A stretch of 32,754 nt of DNA from Priapulus caudatus (GCF_000485595.1 NW_014577061.1:1696753-1729506), one strand, 5' to 3'; counted from the stretch's first letter, positions 19,429-30,022 are shown. Made by a program: numbers and translations. Notes: generated from the letters alone by a model not told the origin.

Positions 19429-19469
19429 GTGTGTCTCTCCCACCCCCTCTCTCTGTCTCTCTATCTCAC
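19221..19469. repeat. (CT)n pyrimidine-rich array
   Basis: About 250 bp of plus-strand CT, CCCT and TTTCTC units with a CGCTCGCGCACATG interruption at about 19379. Three frames give Ser/Leu-rich products, all repeat translations. It lies about 60 bp downstream of the 19159 donor, so it would be in the first intron. Confidence 0.97.
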
Positions 19470-19572
19470 TGGCATGAAGAGGCAGGCAGGCCGCCCGGCT
19501 GCCGTGCTGTGCCTAATAACTAGCGTGCGTTCATCCACTGGCCACCGCGCCCTGGCCCGTGTTTTTTTATAG

Positions 19573-19648
19573 ATCACGCGAAACATGATCCCCGAGGGCG
19601 CTTTGAAAAAATCCGGGCTGCAGCTGAGCCCAGGGGGCTGACTGAGCG
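19573..19648 (+). other. Possible 76-nt cassette or untranslated exon
   Basis: A good acceptor (GTGTTTTTTTATAG, ending 19572) and a GTGAGTAAT donor (GT at 19649) flank 76 nt. Joined to the 19158 exon it stops after four further codons, and another frame is open throughout. It may be an untranslated or poison exon, or a chance pair of splice motifs. Confidence 0.2.
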
Positions 19649-20186
19649 GTGAGTAATGGTCATCTTCTTCCTGTTTTCAAATGGAGGAGGCTTGCCGCTG
19701 TGTCCACACAGGTCGCCGCGCGCGCTCTCTGTTTTGCCTCAAGATCGGCCTACACCGCCAGTCCGCCTGCTGGCATCGACTGGCTACGGCTGCACGCGCA
19801 GTGTAGCGCACCAAAAAATTTTGGCGCGTTTTTTGTTAGGATAATTGTAGTGATGCCGATGGTAATGAGGATGGGACCGGACTGACTGTGTTATTATCAT
19901 GTGTATACTTTGCCCAACTCGCCATTATAGGCACTTTAGATACGTACGTCCAGCGGTGCAACTTTATGATTTGTCAGCTGGAACCTTACCCTGGGTAGGT
20001 ATAGATAACCACGTTCTCGGGCATGTGTGTGCGTGTGCGTGCGTGCATGTGTGTGCGCATGCGCCCACGTGCTCAGGCATATTGTATGGATACATGCAAT
20101 GCAAAATAATCTGCCACGCCTAATTATATTGCTTGTTCTGATTGGTTGCGCGATAGCGTTGGCGCCTAGTGTATTTCTTCCCATTA
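19649..20186. other. Unique stretch with a short GTGC tract
   Basis: GTGTGCGTGTGCGTGCGTGC at about 20024-20045 is a minor purine-pyrimidine run. Short frames only; no gene was seen. Confidence 0.4.
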
Positions 20187-20198
20187 GCTGACGTCAGC
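20187..20198. promoter_or_regulatory. CRE-type palindrome GCTGACGTCAGC
   Basis: A perfect 12-bp palindrome containing TGACGTCA, the consensus site of CREB/ATF-family bZIP factors. It is isolated, with no start site identified nearby. Confidence 0.35.
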
Positions 20199-21354
20199 AG
20201 TCATCTTTTGATCGAGAATATCGTATTTGGGCTACTCGGCATCCAGCAGATCTCTGTGTAGGGGGAGTTATTTCCGCTAATATTAGCACACCGTGGATAT
20301 TTTAATAACCTGGTACTACCGTAACTATATATAAATAACTGTTATTCGATTTATTTTGATTCACCTATCAAGTTGTTAATGATCAATTCCTAGTTAATCA
20401 TTCAGGGAGGGAAATAGAATAACGGTCTTGCTTTTTTACTGGGTCTTTGAGTGTTTTGCTGACAAGGTTGTTAGCTGTGTAGGGATGGCGTAATTCACAG
20501 CAGCGCGTTTTTGTTTTCACCGTTTTCACGCTGCGCACAAATGACGTATTGTTACTAATAATATTAGCTTTTCTGTTGTTCTGCTGTAAGTCTGTAACAA
20601 CTGATTTTCGGTCGACCTTCGAACGTTCTCGTATTTTCCCAGCCATAGCTGGCGTATTTATTACAGTAGGCGTAAGACTAACATGTCTTATAACACACGT
20701 ACACCCTTTCCTTTGTCGCATGCAATATGCAACGATTGCGATGTTATTTGTTGGCTTCTTGTTGACGCGGTTACGTGATTATGTCACTTGTTTCTTACAA
20801 GACCCTGTCCCTACACTTTGTTAATGATAACTTGCATAACGTAATAGAGATGCAGTGAGAATTTAGAACCACTTATATCACTCAGTCACATACAATAAGA
20901 GTAATCTTTATCTGGTGGCGCCAACGACAACTAAGACAGTTGTGGCTGCGTAAATTGCTATTCTATATACCATGACAGCACGAACCCGTAGTACTTTTTA
21001 TACCGGAGTAATCAGTCTGCTAATAGATGAAACCCAATTTGTCTACGTGGTTTTATTTTTCGATTTATTTGAGGGATAATCATTTCAAATAAATGTACTT
21101 GAACTTGTATTAAAAACTGGTTAAAATATTTACCCATCTCAGGCTATGAACGCCCTGTCTATACAGCGTATGCATATATATATATAGCAATAACGGCGGC
21201 GGCAGCGGCGCGGAAATGTAAGAAACGTCAGCCGGGCGATGTGCATTACTGTGCCCGTGCGTTTATTTGTACTGGCTATAACCCTTGGACCGCGGGTGAC
21301 CAGTGGTTGAGGTCGTACAGTAGGTGACCACCCGTGGCACACTGCGAAGCGGAG
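20199..21354. other. Stretch without a recognisable gene
   Basis: A 91-codon hydrophobic frame at 20549-20824 starts at TTG just after two in-frame stops and shows no motif. A short (TA) run lies near 21176 and a GGCGGCGGCAGCGGCGCGG run near 21195. No element ends were found. Confidence 0.4.
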
Positions 21355-21366
21355 TGACGTCACGTG
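21355..21366. promoter_or_regulatory. Overlapping CRE and E-box (TGACGTCACGTG)
   Basis: TGACGTCA (21355-21362) overlaps CACGTG (21361-21366), combining a bZIP CRE site with a bHLH E-box. The GTCACGTGA core also fits MiT/TFE-type sites. It lies in CpG-containing DNA without an identified promoter. Confidence 0.35.
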
Positions 21367-24300
21367 AGCTCGTGTTTGCTAATAAGCCATTGTCTTTCGG
21401 CGCTGCTAGCGATCGGAGCCGTATTATCTGCCGTGATATCTGCTCACCGTGTGCATCAGCGATAATCGGGCGTTCGTTGTTTGCAAGTACGGATCTTGCA
21501 ACGAGAAAGATGTGTGCCGATTAGCTCTCAAGGTTGTACATGTACCCTGCACACGCAGCTGGCCTAAGGTCGTAAAGTTCTGTGGGATCGGCCGCAGTCA
21601 CTCGAGGTGATAATGGTACAACTCGTATGCATTTTGTAGTCATCGAAGCCCTTATTCGTGAGTGTCAACATAAACTCTTTGGCGTTCCTCGAAGAACCTT
21701 ATCTAATCAAACTGCGTTCGTGGCATTGGGGATGGATACTATTTTCCTATCCCCGATAGCAGCACGTTTCCTTACTGCGTAACAGACCAGTTCTTTGCGG
21801 ACTTGTGCACGGGAAACGTAAGGCTGGGTAACATATGCGGGGTTAGTGTTAGGTGAACAGGTGTGGTCATGCGAAACCACGGTAACATGGGTTTGCCCGT
21901 CGTAGCACAACATGGGATGGGATGTGAAACTATTAAAAATAATGCATTTCTATGTTATTTTTATGCATCTAATTACTGCATGGAAGTTTGCTATATTCGA
22001 TGCAAGTATATCGATAATTAAGATCTACCATAAAGCCTACTTCTCGTGCCATTAAACGATATACATTCTCACTAAATAAACGCCTGATCTATCACACAAT
22101 GGGAAGAATAGGTGTTCCGCCACACCCACACTAGCACTTTATTAGGGCTATTGAATCGATTGTGTTAAAATAACCTCCGAGCTGCTGGTATGGTATCGTA
22201 TTTTATGGATGTTTATCTTGGCGGGTATGCACATAGGCAAAGGAGACCCAAGTGAGACAAAATGGCTAGGGGGGTCAGGAATTGCAAATCAAGGGAAGAG
22301 ACATTTTATATGTCACACGAGGTCAGTACACTCTGCGAACGCTGCATATAATGAGGAGCGGTGTTTGTGGGCACCGTGGTTAATTTCTGCCGTAAAGTAT
22401 TAATGTGGTTAGGCGAGCATACGGTAAAGTCATACCCTGAAAATATTGTGATGGTATTTCCAGCAAAACTACCGAGAGAAGTGAGTAAATCTACACAAGG
22501 GATAAAGACCTTGCACGAGGAATGCGTTTTGGTGCGGAGGCGCTACACGCGGTGTTGAAGGAAATGTTAAAAACTAGTTCAGGATATGCTGGTTCTTTAT
22601 CTAACAGGCGAGTGTGGCCTTGGTCGCTGTGATAGGGGATTGCAACCTATTCAGTGATACGGGCTGCGAACGTAAGTGCTGGACATGTCCGGGTATCGTG
22701 AGGTTCCAGCTTTATGACTGTCAGTATTTTTTTAACTCGTGGCAATGGTATAAGTTGGCATCGAGGTGACACCAGGGTGCGATCTACACTAATCCAGAAC
22801 AGCTATGAGCAGGCAGCTATAAGTACGGCAAAAGTGGGCTGCGTACGTGGGAAACTTTTTTAGAGTTAATGAATTTTATGACTTACGTTTGGTATTGGTA
22901 GCTGCTGTATTTCTGTAGGCGTATAGTTAAGATTAGGTCCATTTTTATTCATTATTATTATTATCAGTTTATAAGGTTTATGTCAAAATCTTGAAAAGTC
23001 ATGTTCACATAAAAATTCACTGTTGGGTGACAATTGAGCAGTAGGGTGTCTGTGTGAAAATTGGAAGTGAACTCTTTTTTACAAAAATCTGTACTGTTTC
23101 TTACAAAACTGTTTAAAAACATTGTCTGATATTCCATACAATTGATACGAACTGAATCGAGCTATAATCTGTTGATGAGCCGTGATCTTTTACTTCTGTT
23201 TAAAATGACCGTACATCATCCATGATTGGCGAATTATTCGGACGTTGGCTGTAACGTTCGTAGTCAGATCAACAGCCAGCTCAGCCTTTTACAGCCGTCA
23301 TCAACGATTATGTTGTGTGGTTTGCCGTAGAAAGAAATCGCATGTGTTTCTCACACGAGAGCGTTGTTCGCTGATGAAAATGCGTAGTCAACAGGCAAGC
23401 CGACATGCTCACATGTCAACAGGGCTCACAGCACTGTGATCACTAGACTGCTTTCAAGAATATCAGTGACAGAATACTCTGTGTGATGTTTACGAACTCA
23501 TATTACAAAAAAAAACCTGCCCCCAGACCTTCTCCTAAGCCACTGATTTGTAATGAGTACACCGACTAGAGGTAACTGCGAGACAACACCCAGGTCTGAC
23601 GCATACGCAGCAAGTCTACTCGGCCGACACAAACAACTATCTATAATCAGCACGCAACAGTAGGCTTCCGTGAATTATTCAACGTTTCACTAATTCGTGT
23701 CCGGTAAGGGGCTTCTCCACAACTTGATTACTGTAACATTCGGCACCAGAGCGCACTAATCTTCGTTATGAACGTAAGGTAGATAACCTATAGACGTCTG
23801 GAAAATATGAAAATTGAAATTTAGATTGGTCTTGTCGAGAAATTTCGCTATTCTATCAAGTGACGTAGCTATCTATGGTCACAGGTCCGCTGCGTTTATG
23901 TCTGAAACGGGCGGGGGATCCGACAACTTGCTGGGAATTAGCCTGATGTAGCTGGCAAAAGTTTCGAGTGAAGTCTGGTTCTTAAATCTGTGGTTATTCC
24001 GCATGAATAAAGTGTATGTTGTGTATGCTTCGAAACTCACGAAGTCTTTTTAATTAAATTTTGTGTCATGCTTATTCGGGCCTGCTGATTATGGATTACT
24101 ATTATACTTATGCTGCTACTGTTGCAGAACACCTGTAGCCTATCGTGTGCAGTCGCGATGTCACAGTTGCACTAGAACGCTTTCATAATAGCAACGAGCA
24201 AGCTGACGAGCAAGTCACCATATGAATAGAACAAAGCGGAGGCATGCAATAATATTACTCTTAGGCATTACGCTGCATCTGTAACTGTGCTTCGTGAATG

Positions 24301-24620
24301 AGAAGGTCGCATCTGGTAATGCCTAAATAACGGCGAATTGAAAAGAAGCACCGGATTTGAAATTGCAGTAAAACGAGAGAGAAAGAAACAGAAAAAAACG
24401 GAACTCGTTGTCGCTGCAAGCATCACAGTGTGAAATCACAAGAGTAGAAACTTAACTTGTCGAAATACTCGCCCCATATTGGCTGCCGCCACGCACAAGA
24501 GTCAATATTCCCCATGCACATCATACGTAGTTAACGGTTAGTACATTTACGAATAATTGCATAACATGCTTTTATAATAGGTTTTAAAACCATATGATGT
24601 GTTGTTTCGCGTGGTATAAA
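21367..24620. other. 3.2 kb without a recognisable feature
   Basis: Single-copy DNA, AT-leaning. Frames stay below 70 codons. GTAAGT words occur (for example near 22672, and on the minus strand near 22882) without exon-like context. A minor ATT run lies near 22952. No long inverted or tandem repeat was seen by eye. Confidence 0.4.
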
Positions 24621-24654
24621 CACGCGCGCACACGCGCGCACACGCACACGCACG

Positions 24655-24719
<65 letters not shown>
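24621..24719. repeat. (CA)n microsatellite with a CGCGCA lead-in
   Basis: About 30 perfect CA units (24659-24719), preceded by CGCGCACA and CGCACA units. Confidence 0.98.
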
Positions 24720-24721
<2 letters not shown>

Positions 24722-24842
24722 ACATTGTCGTGTGTCTTTCCGTTATGATCACACTTTGTTATAGGAAACGTCTCGTGTTAACAGCCTTGTGCCGCACGTG
24801 TGAATAAGTATAGCACGAATGATGTGGATACATTATATCAGG

Positions 24843-24880
24843 AGTAGATAATAGGGAACACCTATTCCCTATTATCTACT
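24843..24880. repeat. Perfect 16-bp hairpin with a 6-nt loop
   Basis: AGTAGATAATAGGGAA (24843-24858) and its exact reverse complement (24865-24880) surround CACCTA. Perfect arms this long with a tiny loop suggest a small foldback element or a recent inverted duplication. Its arms are not those of the CAAGAGCTAATAATAC family. Confidence 0.85.
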
Positions 24881-25637
24881 TCTGATTATACACAATTAGG
24901 TAATTACAGATAGAAGCAGGCGCAATGCCCTGGGCACATGAGCGTAAAAAGGTAATGTTGCATTATTTTGTTACCTATCGATTGCCAATTAATCCCGCAC
25001 TGCTGATGGCGGAACTAACGGACCTGTGGCCGGGGATTTTGTTTACGTGTAGTGTCGTTTCGCGTTGATGCTGCTGTTGGCCTCGGCGCTTAGAAGAGCG
25101 ATCGTAAAAAGGTTGTCATGACAGTGCGTGGGCGCGCACGTGCACCTCGACTGCTTGCTCGCTGCTCAAAAAGCTGGTGTGTTATTGTCAGATTGATTGC
25201 GCAGCGGTCGGGGTGTAAACACATTATACGCACGTCCGCTCCCCCCGCCACGCGCCTTCATCGTTGCACAGGGTAAAGGTAAACGCGTTGGGGATGGAGT
25301 GAGTAGTCACGCTCGTCACGTACAGGTGTGAATCCGGCGACAGATCTCTGCCCACCTTGGCTCTCAGCTTGTGATGTGTGTGTGCTCGCTCGTGCATTCA
25401 CTCGGCCCTGTAGTGCGGCGGCGCGCGCAGGTGTGATCGCGCGCTGTGTATAGATAGCTAGCTAATACTAATAACTAATACTAATAGCTAATAACTATAC
25501 GGTTATCCTGCACCAGGTGTAAAACAGCATGAGAGTCAAGTATGAGTTGCGCACACAGACCGGTGACGCATCATCGTTGACAGGTAGTTCGCGCACATAA
25601 TGATAATAATCGCCGATAAATTCTCAGGCCAAGCTTC
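24881..25637. other. CpG-rich spacer, no gene called
   Basis: CG-rich between about 25000 and 25450 with CACGTG-like words near 25138. A CTAATACTAATAA direct repeat lies at 25463-25496. No start, splice pair or domain was recognised. Confidence 0.4.
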
Positions 25638-25814
25638 TGTGTGTGTGCGTGTGTGCGCGCGCGCGCGCGTGTGTGTGTGTGCGTGTGTTTGTGCGCGCGC
25701 GCGTGTGTGTGTGTTTGTGCGTGTGCGTGTGCGTGCGCGTGCGCGTGTGCGTGTGCGTGTGCGCGTGTGTGTGTGCGCGCGCGCGCATGTGTATGCATGC
25801 GTGTGTGCGCGCGT
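25638..25814. repeat. (GT/GC)n alternating purine-pyrimidine array
   Basis: About 177 bp of nearly unbroken alternating purine-pyrimidine sequence mixing GT, GC and GTGCGT units, including several (GC)4-6 runs. The Cys/Val/Arg frames are repeat translations. Confidence 0.97.
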
Positions 25815-26401
25815 ATTTTATAATCGATATATAGTATTTTATATGCTGCTCTACGCGTCGCGAGGGGAGGGTTCTCAGCTCACCTCACAGCTAGCGTCTC
25901 CTATTGAGCAGAAGTAAAGGAACGGGGAGAGAGCCTGCCTGCCTGCATGACCGATGCGCTACGTGCCCGTTGGTCGATCCTATCTGCTGGCAGACGCGCT
26001 GCAACGACATGTTGCGGTGTTTATTGCCACACGATGTTTATCCTGCGAAAGTCCGCTCGGTCGCTGGGAGTGATTGAACCACTGCCTGCCGTCGTAACGC
26101 CAGCCAGTTCTTTATTTAAAAAACAAGCAGATGTTGTTACTTAGCCGGGGTCAGGATAGTTGAGCCCTATACGTACGAATAGAGGAGGCTGTGCGCGGAG
26201 TGTCAGCCACCGCGGCTACGGCTTACTGGTCATCTGCATGCTCGCCACTATTGCGCGTTGATCAATGACGACGTGAAATATTTACGTGCGCGTGTGTGGC
26301 TTAGGTGTGCATGAGTGCAGCATGTGTGCACTTATAGCCTAGGTATACATGCTCGCGATGCAACTGTGCTCTGAATGTTCACGCCTTTTTTCATGTTTTC
26401 A
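25815..26401. other. Spacer with an unassigned 65-codon frame
   Basis: An ATG frame at 25947-26144 (beginning MTDALRARWSILSAGRRAAT) is open in moderately GC-rich DNA. Its start context is weak and no family is recognised, so it is not called. Confidence 0.35.
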
Positions 26402-26514
26402 TTGAATAGAATCACAAGGTCAGCGATTGTTTTAACTATCAATTTCGATTATAGTAATTATCGGTGATGTTTTTTTTTATTCATACATGAAACACGTGAT
26501 ACTAGCATCCTATA

Positions 26515-26572
<58 letters not shown>

Positions 26573-26642
26573 ATTTAATTACAATAATCACAATTAATAG
26601 TTCTAGATTAAAACAATGGCTGACCTTGTGATTTCTGTTCAA
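26402..26642. mobile_element. Foldback/MITE element with long inverted repeats and a (TA)n core
   Basis: The left arm (26402-26468) contains ATCACAAGGTCAGCGATTGT and then CTATCAATTTCGATTATAGT. The right arm (26568-26642), reversed, contains ATCACAAGGTCAGCCATTGT and then CTATTAATTGTGATTATTGT. The arms are about 70 bp and match with scattered substitutions and small indels. The centre holds a copy of the TACTAGCATCCTATATA sequence and a TA run of about 50 bp. There is no coding capacity, and the target-site duplication is not clear. Confidence 0.8.
26509..26569. repeat. (TA)n microsatellite inside the foldback element
   Basis: About 25 perfect TA units preceded by TATATAATAT. It lies at the symmetry centre of the enclosing inverted repeat, so the whole could extrude as a cruciform. 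Confidence 0.97.
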
Positions 26643-26759
26643 TAAAAATATAAATATATAAAGTATATTATTAAATATATATTATAATATATATTATATA
26701 TATATATTATATATATACATACACATATAGGTATATACATATATATTTATTCATTTATT
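26643..26759. repeat. Interrupted AT/TATA-rich tract
   Basis: Degenerate TATATT, TATAAA and ATATAC words with no fixed period. It directly follows the foldback element. Confidence 0.7.
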
Positions 26760-26778
26760 ACCTCCGCGCAACGGAGGT
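26760..26778. repeat. ACCTCCG/CGGAGGT hairpin
   Basis: A perfect 7-bp stem around CGCAA. The context TTATTACCTCCG...CGGAGGTCATA recalls the ACCTCCGCCAAGGAGGT ends seen in dispersed repeats of several aquatic animals (from memory), so it may be the end of a mobile element. Confidence 0.45.
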
Positions 26779-26790
26779 CATATAATCGTC

Positions 26791-26829
26791 TCGTGTGTGT
26801 GTTCGTGTGTGTGTTCGTGTGTGTGTGTA
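26791..26829. repeat. (GTGTGTGTTC)n short GT microsatellite
   Basis: Three GT-rich units interrupted by TTC. Confidence 0.8.
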
Positions 26830-26987
26830 GCGTTGGCGCGATCGATTCAGCACCAGCTCGCCTTAGGGCGTTTCAGTCAGCACAGCAGCCAGCGAGCCAA
26901 AGCTTGTTTATACACATGTATTACATGTTACACGGCTCGCGGAAGTATGCACTCTCCGTGAGTGCCCTCTGTCTAGTTTGTACTTGT

Positions 26988-27039
26988 AACACATCATACT
27001 AGCATCCTATATATATATATATATATAGGCTGTGCTAGT
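26988..27039. repeat. Palindromic ACTAGCA...(TA)n...TGCTAGT element
   Basis: The left arm TACTAGCATCCTATATA (26997-27013) and the right arm TATATAGGCTGTGCTAGTG (from about 27022) are near reverse complements around a TA run. The left flank and arm (from AACACATCATACTAGC) match 24 of 26 bases with 26491-26516 inside the foldback element, which lacks the right arm. Confidence 0.7.
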
Positions 27040-28059
27040 GCTGCTCTGTCGGTGTGGTCTCATGCTGTTATGTGTTAGGATGGGTGTGATGTAACTGTAG
27101 CTGCATCCAGCTGTGACATTCGGAAACCCACCCGTAGTTGCAATTGCAGTTAGTTACATTGCATGATTAACATTATATTTTAACTTTGCGTTATTTCTAA
27201 TGTCACCATGTGAGAATGTTTTCTTATTGTATTAGTATACAGACAGATTATTCGATTTCGTCACTATCCCAAAACAGTATTAAAGTCAGCAGGAAGAAAT
27301 ACATTTAGGGCCTATGTGGAACTGCTCCTGCCTCTCCCGTGTTAAATTATTCACCCAAAATAGATTGCTAGTAATCGGTTTTTGTGATTAATTACTGAAA
27401 TTGATCGCCCGCTGAACCTAATTGCGACATTCGCATTTATTTACGCCGTTTCTCTTCTTTCACCATGTATAGACTTGCTCCTGTAAAGACAGTACCTCTT
27501 GTATTAGATCATATAAGCACATAACAATATGGCATGATGTGCACTTTTGGATAGAATTGTGAAACCTCGCGTGAAATCCTGAAGATTTTCTGATATAGTG
27601 CCTAGGGTCCCTATATATAAGGACTCTAATAGTGCTTATTGAACAGCGCCACCTGGTGACGTAGGCCTACATAACCAGTGGCGTTGACCCGTTTGTATAA
27701 CAGCGATGATGCCGACTATAATAGCGAGCCAATATTGAATACAATCTAACTGTTTACGAGTCGCCTTGTCTGTCATCACCGCCATGGCCGCGCCTATATA
27801 TTTCTCGGGAACGCCGTTTGCGCTATATATATAATTTATGTTCTTGAGGTTCTTTTACAGCTTCGGTATATAATTAGCTTACCTTATTATTAGCTTATAT
27901 TACGTATTGCTATACACGAATGCTTGCGTGAACTAACATAAATATAGCACATGACGTAATTATTATTATAAAGAACAGGTTCTTTTTCGTTCGAAGAATA
28001 TATATATATTTATTTATTATTTATATATATAGGACAATACATATATCCATAAATTATAT
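27040..28059. other. AT-rich stretch without a gene
   Basis: Includes CCCTATATATAAGG at about 27610 (TATA-like and nearly palindromic), GCGCCACCTGGTGACGTAGG at about 27645, an acceptor-like TTCTTTTACAG ending at 27860, and a minus-strand AAG|GTAAGCT donor word at about 27882. No exon could be built from these. TATA and TTTA runs lie at 27997-28035. Confidence 0.35.
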
Positions 28060-28133
28060 TATCAAGAGCTAGTAATACGTAAGCTGATAACACCTCATTT
28101 AGGTAATGTCTAAGGTATTATTTGCTCTTGATA
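28060..28133. mobile_element. Short hairpin element, copy B of the CAAGAGCTAATAATAC family
   Basis: The left arm TATCAAGAGCTAGTAATAC (28060-28078) pairs with 28115-28133 at 17 of 19 positions around a 36-bp loop. The arm differs by only a few bases from the arm of copy A at 9942. Similar arms, similar total length (72 and 74 bp) and different loops are what a small foldback family would show. Confidence 0.6.
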
Positions 28134-29113
28134 CTATTATTCGAGAACAGTATGTAACGCGTCATGAATATGCATTTTGAGTGTGGAAAAGAGTGTGTGC
28201 GCGTGTGCATTCTGGTGGGCGGGAGGTTGGATGGATGGATCGTTAGATAGGCGGTTGTATTCTCTTAGTTCATATTGTATTCATACTTTAGGTTCGTAGG
28301 AATGCAAGTCGCTGTCAACATCTAAATTCACGCTCGAGATCATTGCGTGAAAATTCCCCCTTAAGATTTGGCAACGAAACTTCTTACGAGAAGTCGTTAG
28401 ACATCATCTCTAGGTCACGAGTAATGCATCTTGGTTGGCAGCGATGGGACGTGGTGGGTGACGCTATTATCCCGCCTGGAATTGTGCCGGGCTGATTATT
28501 TTCTAAGCAAATCCCATTTATTTGCTGTACCAGCTAGATAAGGGCCGTGTCTAGAAAATGCCGATCTCTGAACAACCCCCGTCGGTCTCGGTTCGCGATG
28601 GCTTCTTTTGTTGGCAAAGAAAGAGCGATTTCATGTGGAGTAGCATCTCGTTTCCCGCGTAGATGGTCGGTTGCCATACATATAGCACACACAGCGCCCT
28701 CCCGCCGCTCCCCGCATATGTTTCTCCCCTACGATCTGCATGCAGTAGCGCGTTTAAAAATACCGTTGCATTTTGCTGCGAGTTTTCTCGACCGTTTGAT
28801 TAGCTGCTCTGGTCAGTTCGGACCGACGTGAGGCTCCGTGTGGATGCACGGGTCATGCGTTATTTATAGAGGCAGCATGTGGCCAATGCCGATTAGGTTT
28901 TCAGGCCGCATATCCCGAGACAAAAATGCCATGTCGCCGGGCGTACACAGCAGTGTATAGGCTCGAAAAGCAAAATAGAATGCAGCTTCGATGTGGTGTG
29001 CGGCCTTTGTGTGCAACCCCCGTCTTCTGGCAGTCCGCTCGCATTTGATAGAACATTGGGGATTTTTGTGATGATGACAGCATTCGATGTCGAACATATT
29101 TACAGAGCGCCCA
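28134..29113. other. Spacer with one unassigned ATG frame
   Basis: A plus-strand ATG at about 28598 in good context (G at -3, G at +4) opens 77 codons, beginning MASFVGKERAISCGVASRF and ending in TGA near 28829. The surrounding DNA is CpG-containing. No domain, signal peptide or splice donor is visible. It is the best of the plain short ATG frames in the window but is not supported as a gene. Confidence 0.3.
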
Positions 29114-29223
29114 CGAGAGAGAGAGAGAGAGAGGGAGAAACGAGAGAGAGGCGAAAGAGAGAGAGGGAGAGAGAGAGAGAGAGAGAGCAAGACAGAGGGG
29201 ACGGGGGAGAGACAGAGAGAAAA
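29114..29223. repeat. (GA)n tract
   Basis: About 110 bp of plus-strand GA and GGGA units. The Ser/Leu and Arg/Glu frames across it are repeat translations. Confidence 0.96.
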
Positions 29224-29349
29224 TGTGATGACGTACGTCACCGGCTTCGGAATTTGCTGGTAACACTAATCAACAAACATGTTTAACTTGTGCGCCTTCC
29301 ACTTTTAGTTCCGTTTCGCCGAAGCTAGCAGCATGCTGCGATTGAGGTG

Positions 29350-29613
29350 GTAAATTACACAGGCACTTGGGCCGTTTCAATAATAAAATGATGGTTAATA
29401 AGCCTACAACTACTGTGTACAACTACTGTGTATTTGTGCACAATGGCGTGCATGCTATAGGAATGTGTGTTGCAGCGGTGTATTGGACGGTATTGAAGTG
29501 AAGTTATAAGGTCAAATCAAACTATGAATACTGCCAGGTCTAGTACTGACAAGTTGTAGGCTTATTAACCATCGTTTTATTATTGAAACAGCCCAAGTGC
29601 CTGTGGTATATTA
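29350..29613. mobile_element. Non-autonomous DNA transposon (MITE), 54-bp inverted repeats, 8-bp target duplication
   Basis: The left inverted repeat (29358-29411) begins CACAGGCACTTGGGCCGTTT. The right (29552-29605) is its reverse complement with only about two or three differences. The element is 248 bp, with a 140-bp unrelated centre and no open frame. GTAAATTA (29350-29357) and GTATATTA (29606-29613) flank it, an 8-bp target duplication with one mismatch. Eight-base duplications and CAGG-type ends point to the hAT superfamily, which would have to supply the transposase. High arm identity suggests fairly recent insertion. Confidence 0.9.
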
Positions 29614-29814
29614 CACCGCGCTGCAGCGCTGTTCCTCGCCTGCTCCTGTACATGTCATAGAACAAGTTGTGTGTTTACATTGCATTGGCCTTCTCTTACT
29701 CTGGCCAGCACTCTTCGGGGGACACAAAGAGTGTATTACGATTCTAATTCTGAATGTGGTTATCCAAGACCTTTCCATTTTCAGACTCCTGCGTTTTAAG
29801 AAACGTTGGTTAAA

Positions 29815-29945
29815 CAACAGTAGAAAGGAAAAAATGGATGAAAGGAAAAAGGAAAAAGGATATGGAAAATGGATGAAAGGAAAAAATGGAATGAAAGGAT
29901 GTGTTAAATTGAAAGGAGAGGATCGTCTAAGCGGTAAGGGGGCAT
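29815..29945 (+). repeat. Purine-rich imperfect repeat (GAAAGGAAAAA)
   Basis: About 130 bp of mostly A and G. The segment AAAATGGATGAAAGGAAAAA is repeated about 35 bp apart near 29831 and 29866. A Lys-rich tail of an otherwise unrecognised frame (29597-29947) comes from this tract. Confidence 0.8.
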
Positions 29946-30022
29946 AGAGGAAGTTGGGGGTATGTCAAGATGCAGAGATTATATGGTGCCGGTGTCATAT
30001 TGCCACCACACAGGAAAGATGA

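Noticed and set aside
20549-20824. 91-codon hydrophobic frame resembling a signal peptide plus membrane protein
   Set aside because: It starts at TTG right after two in-frame stops, with no ATG in a sensible position and no motif.
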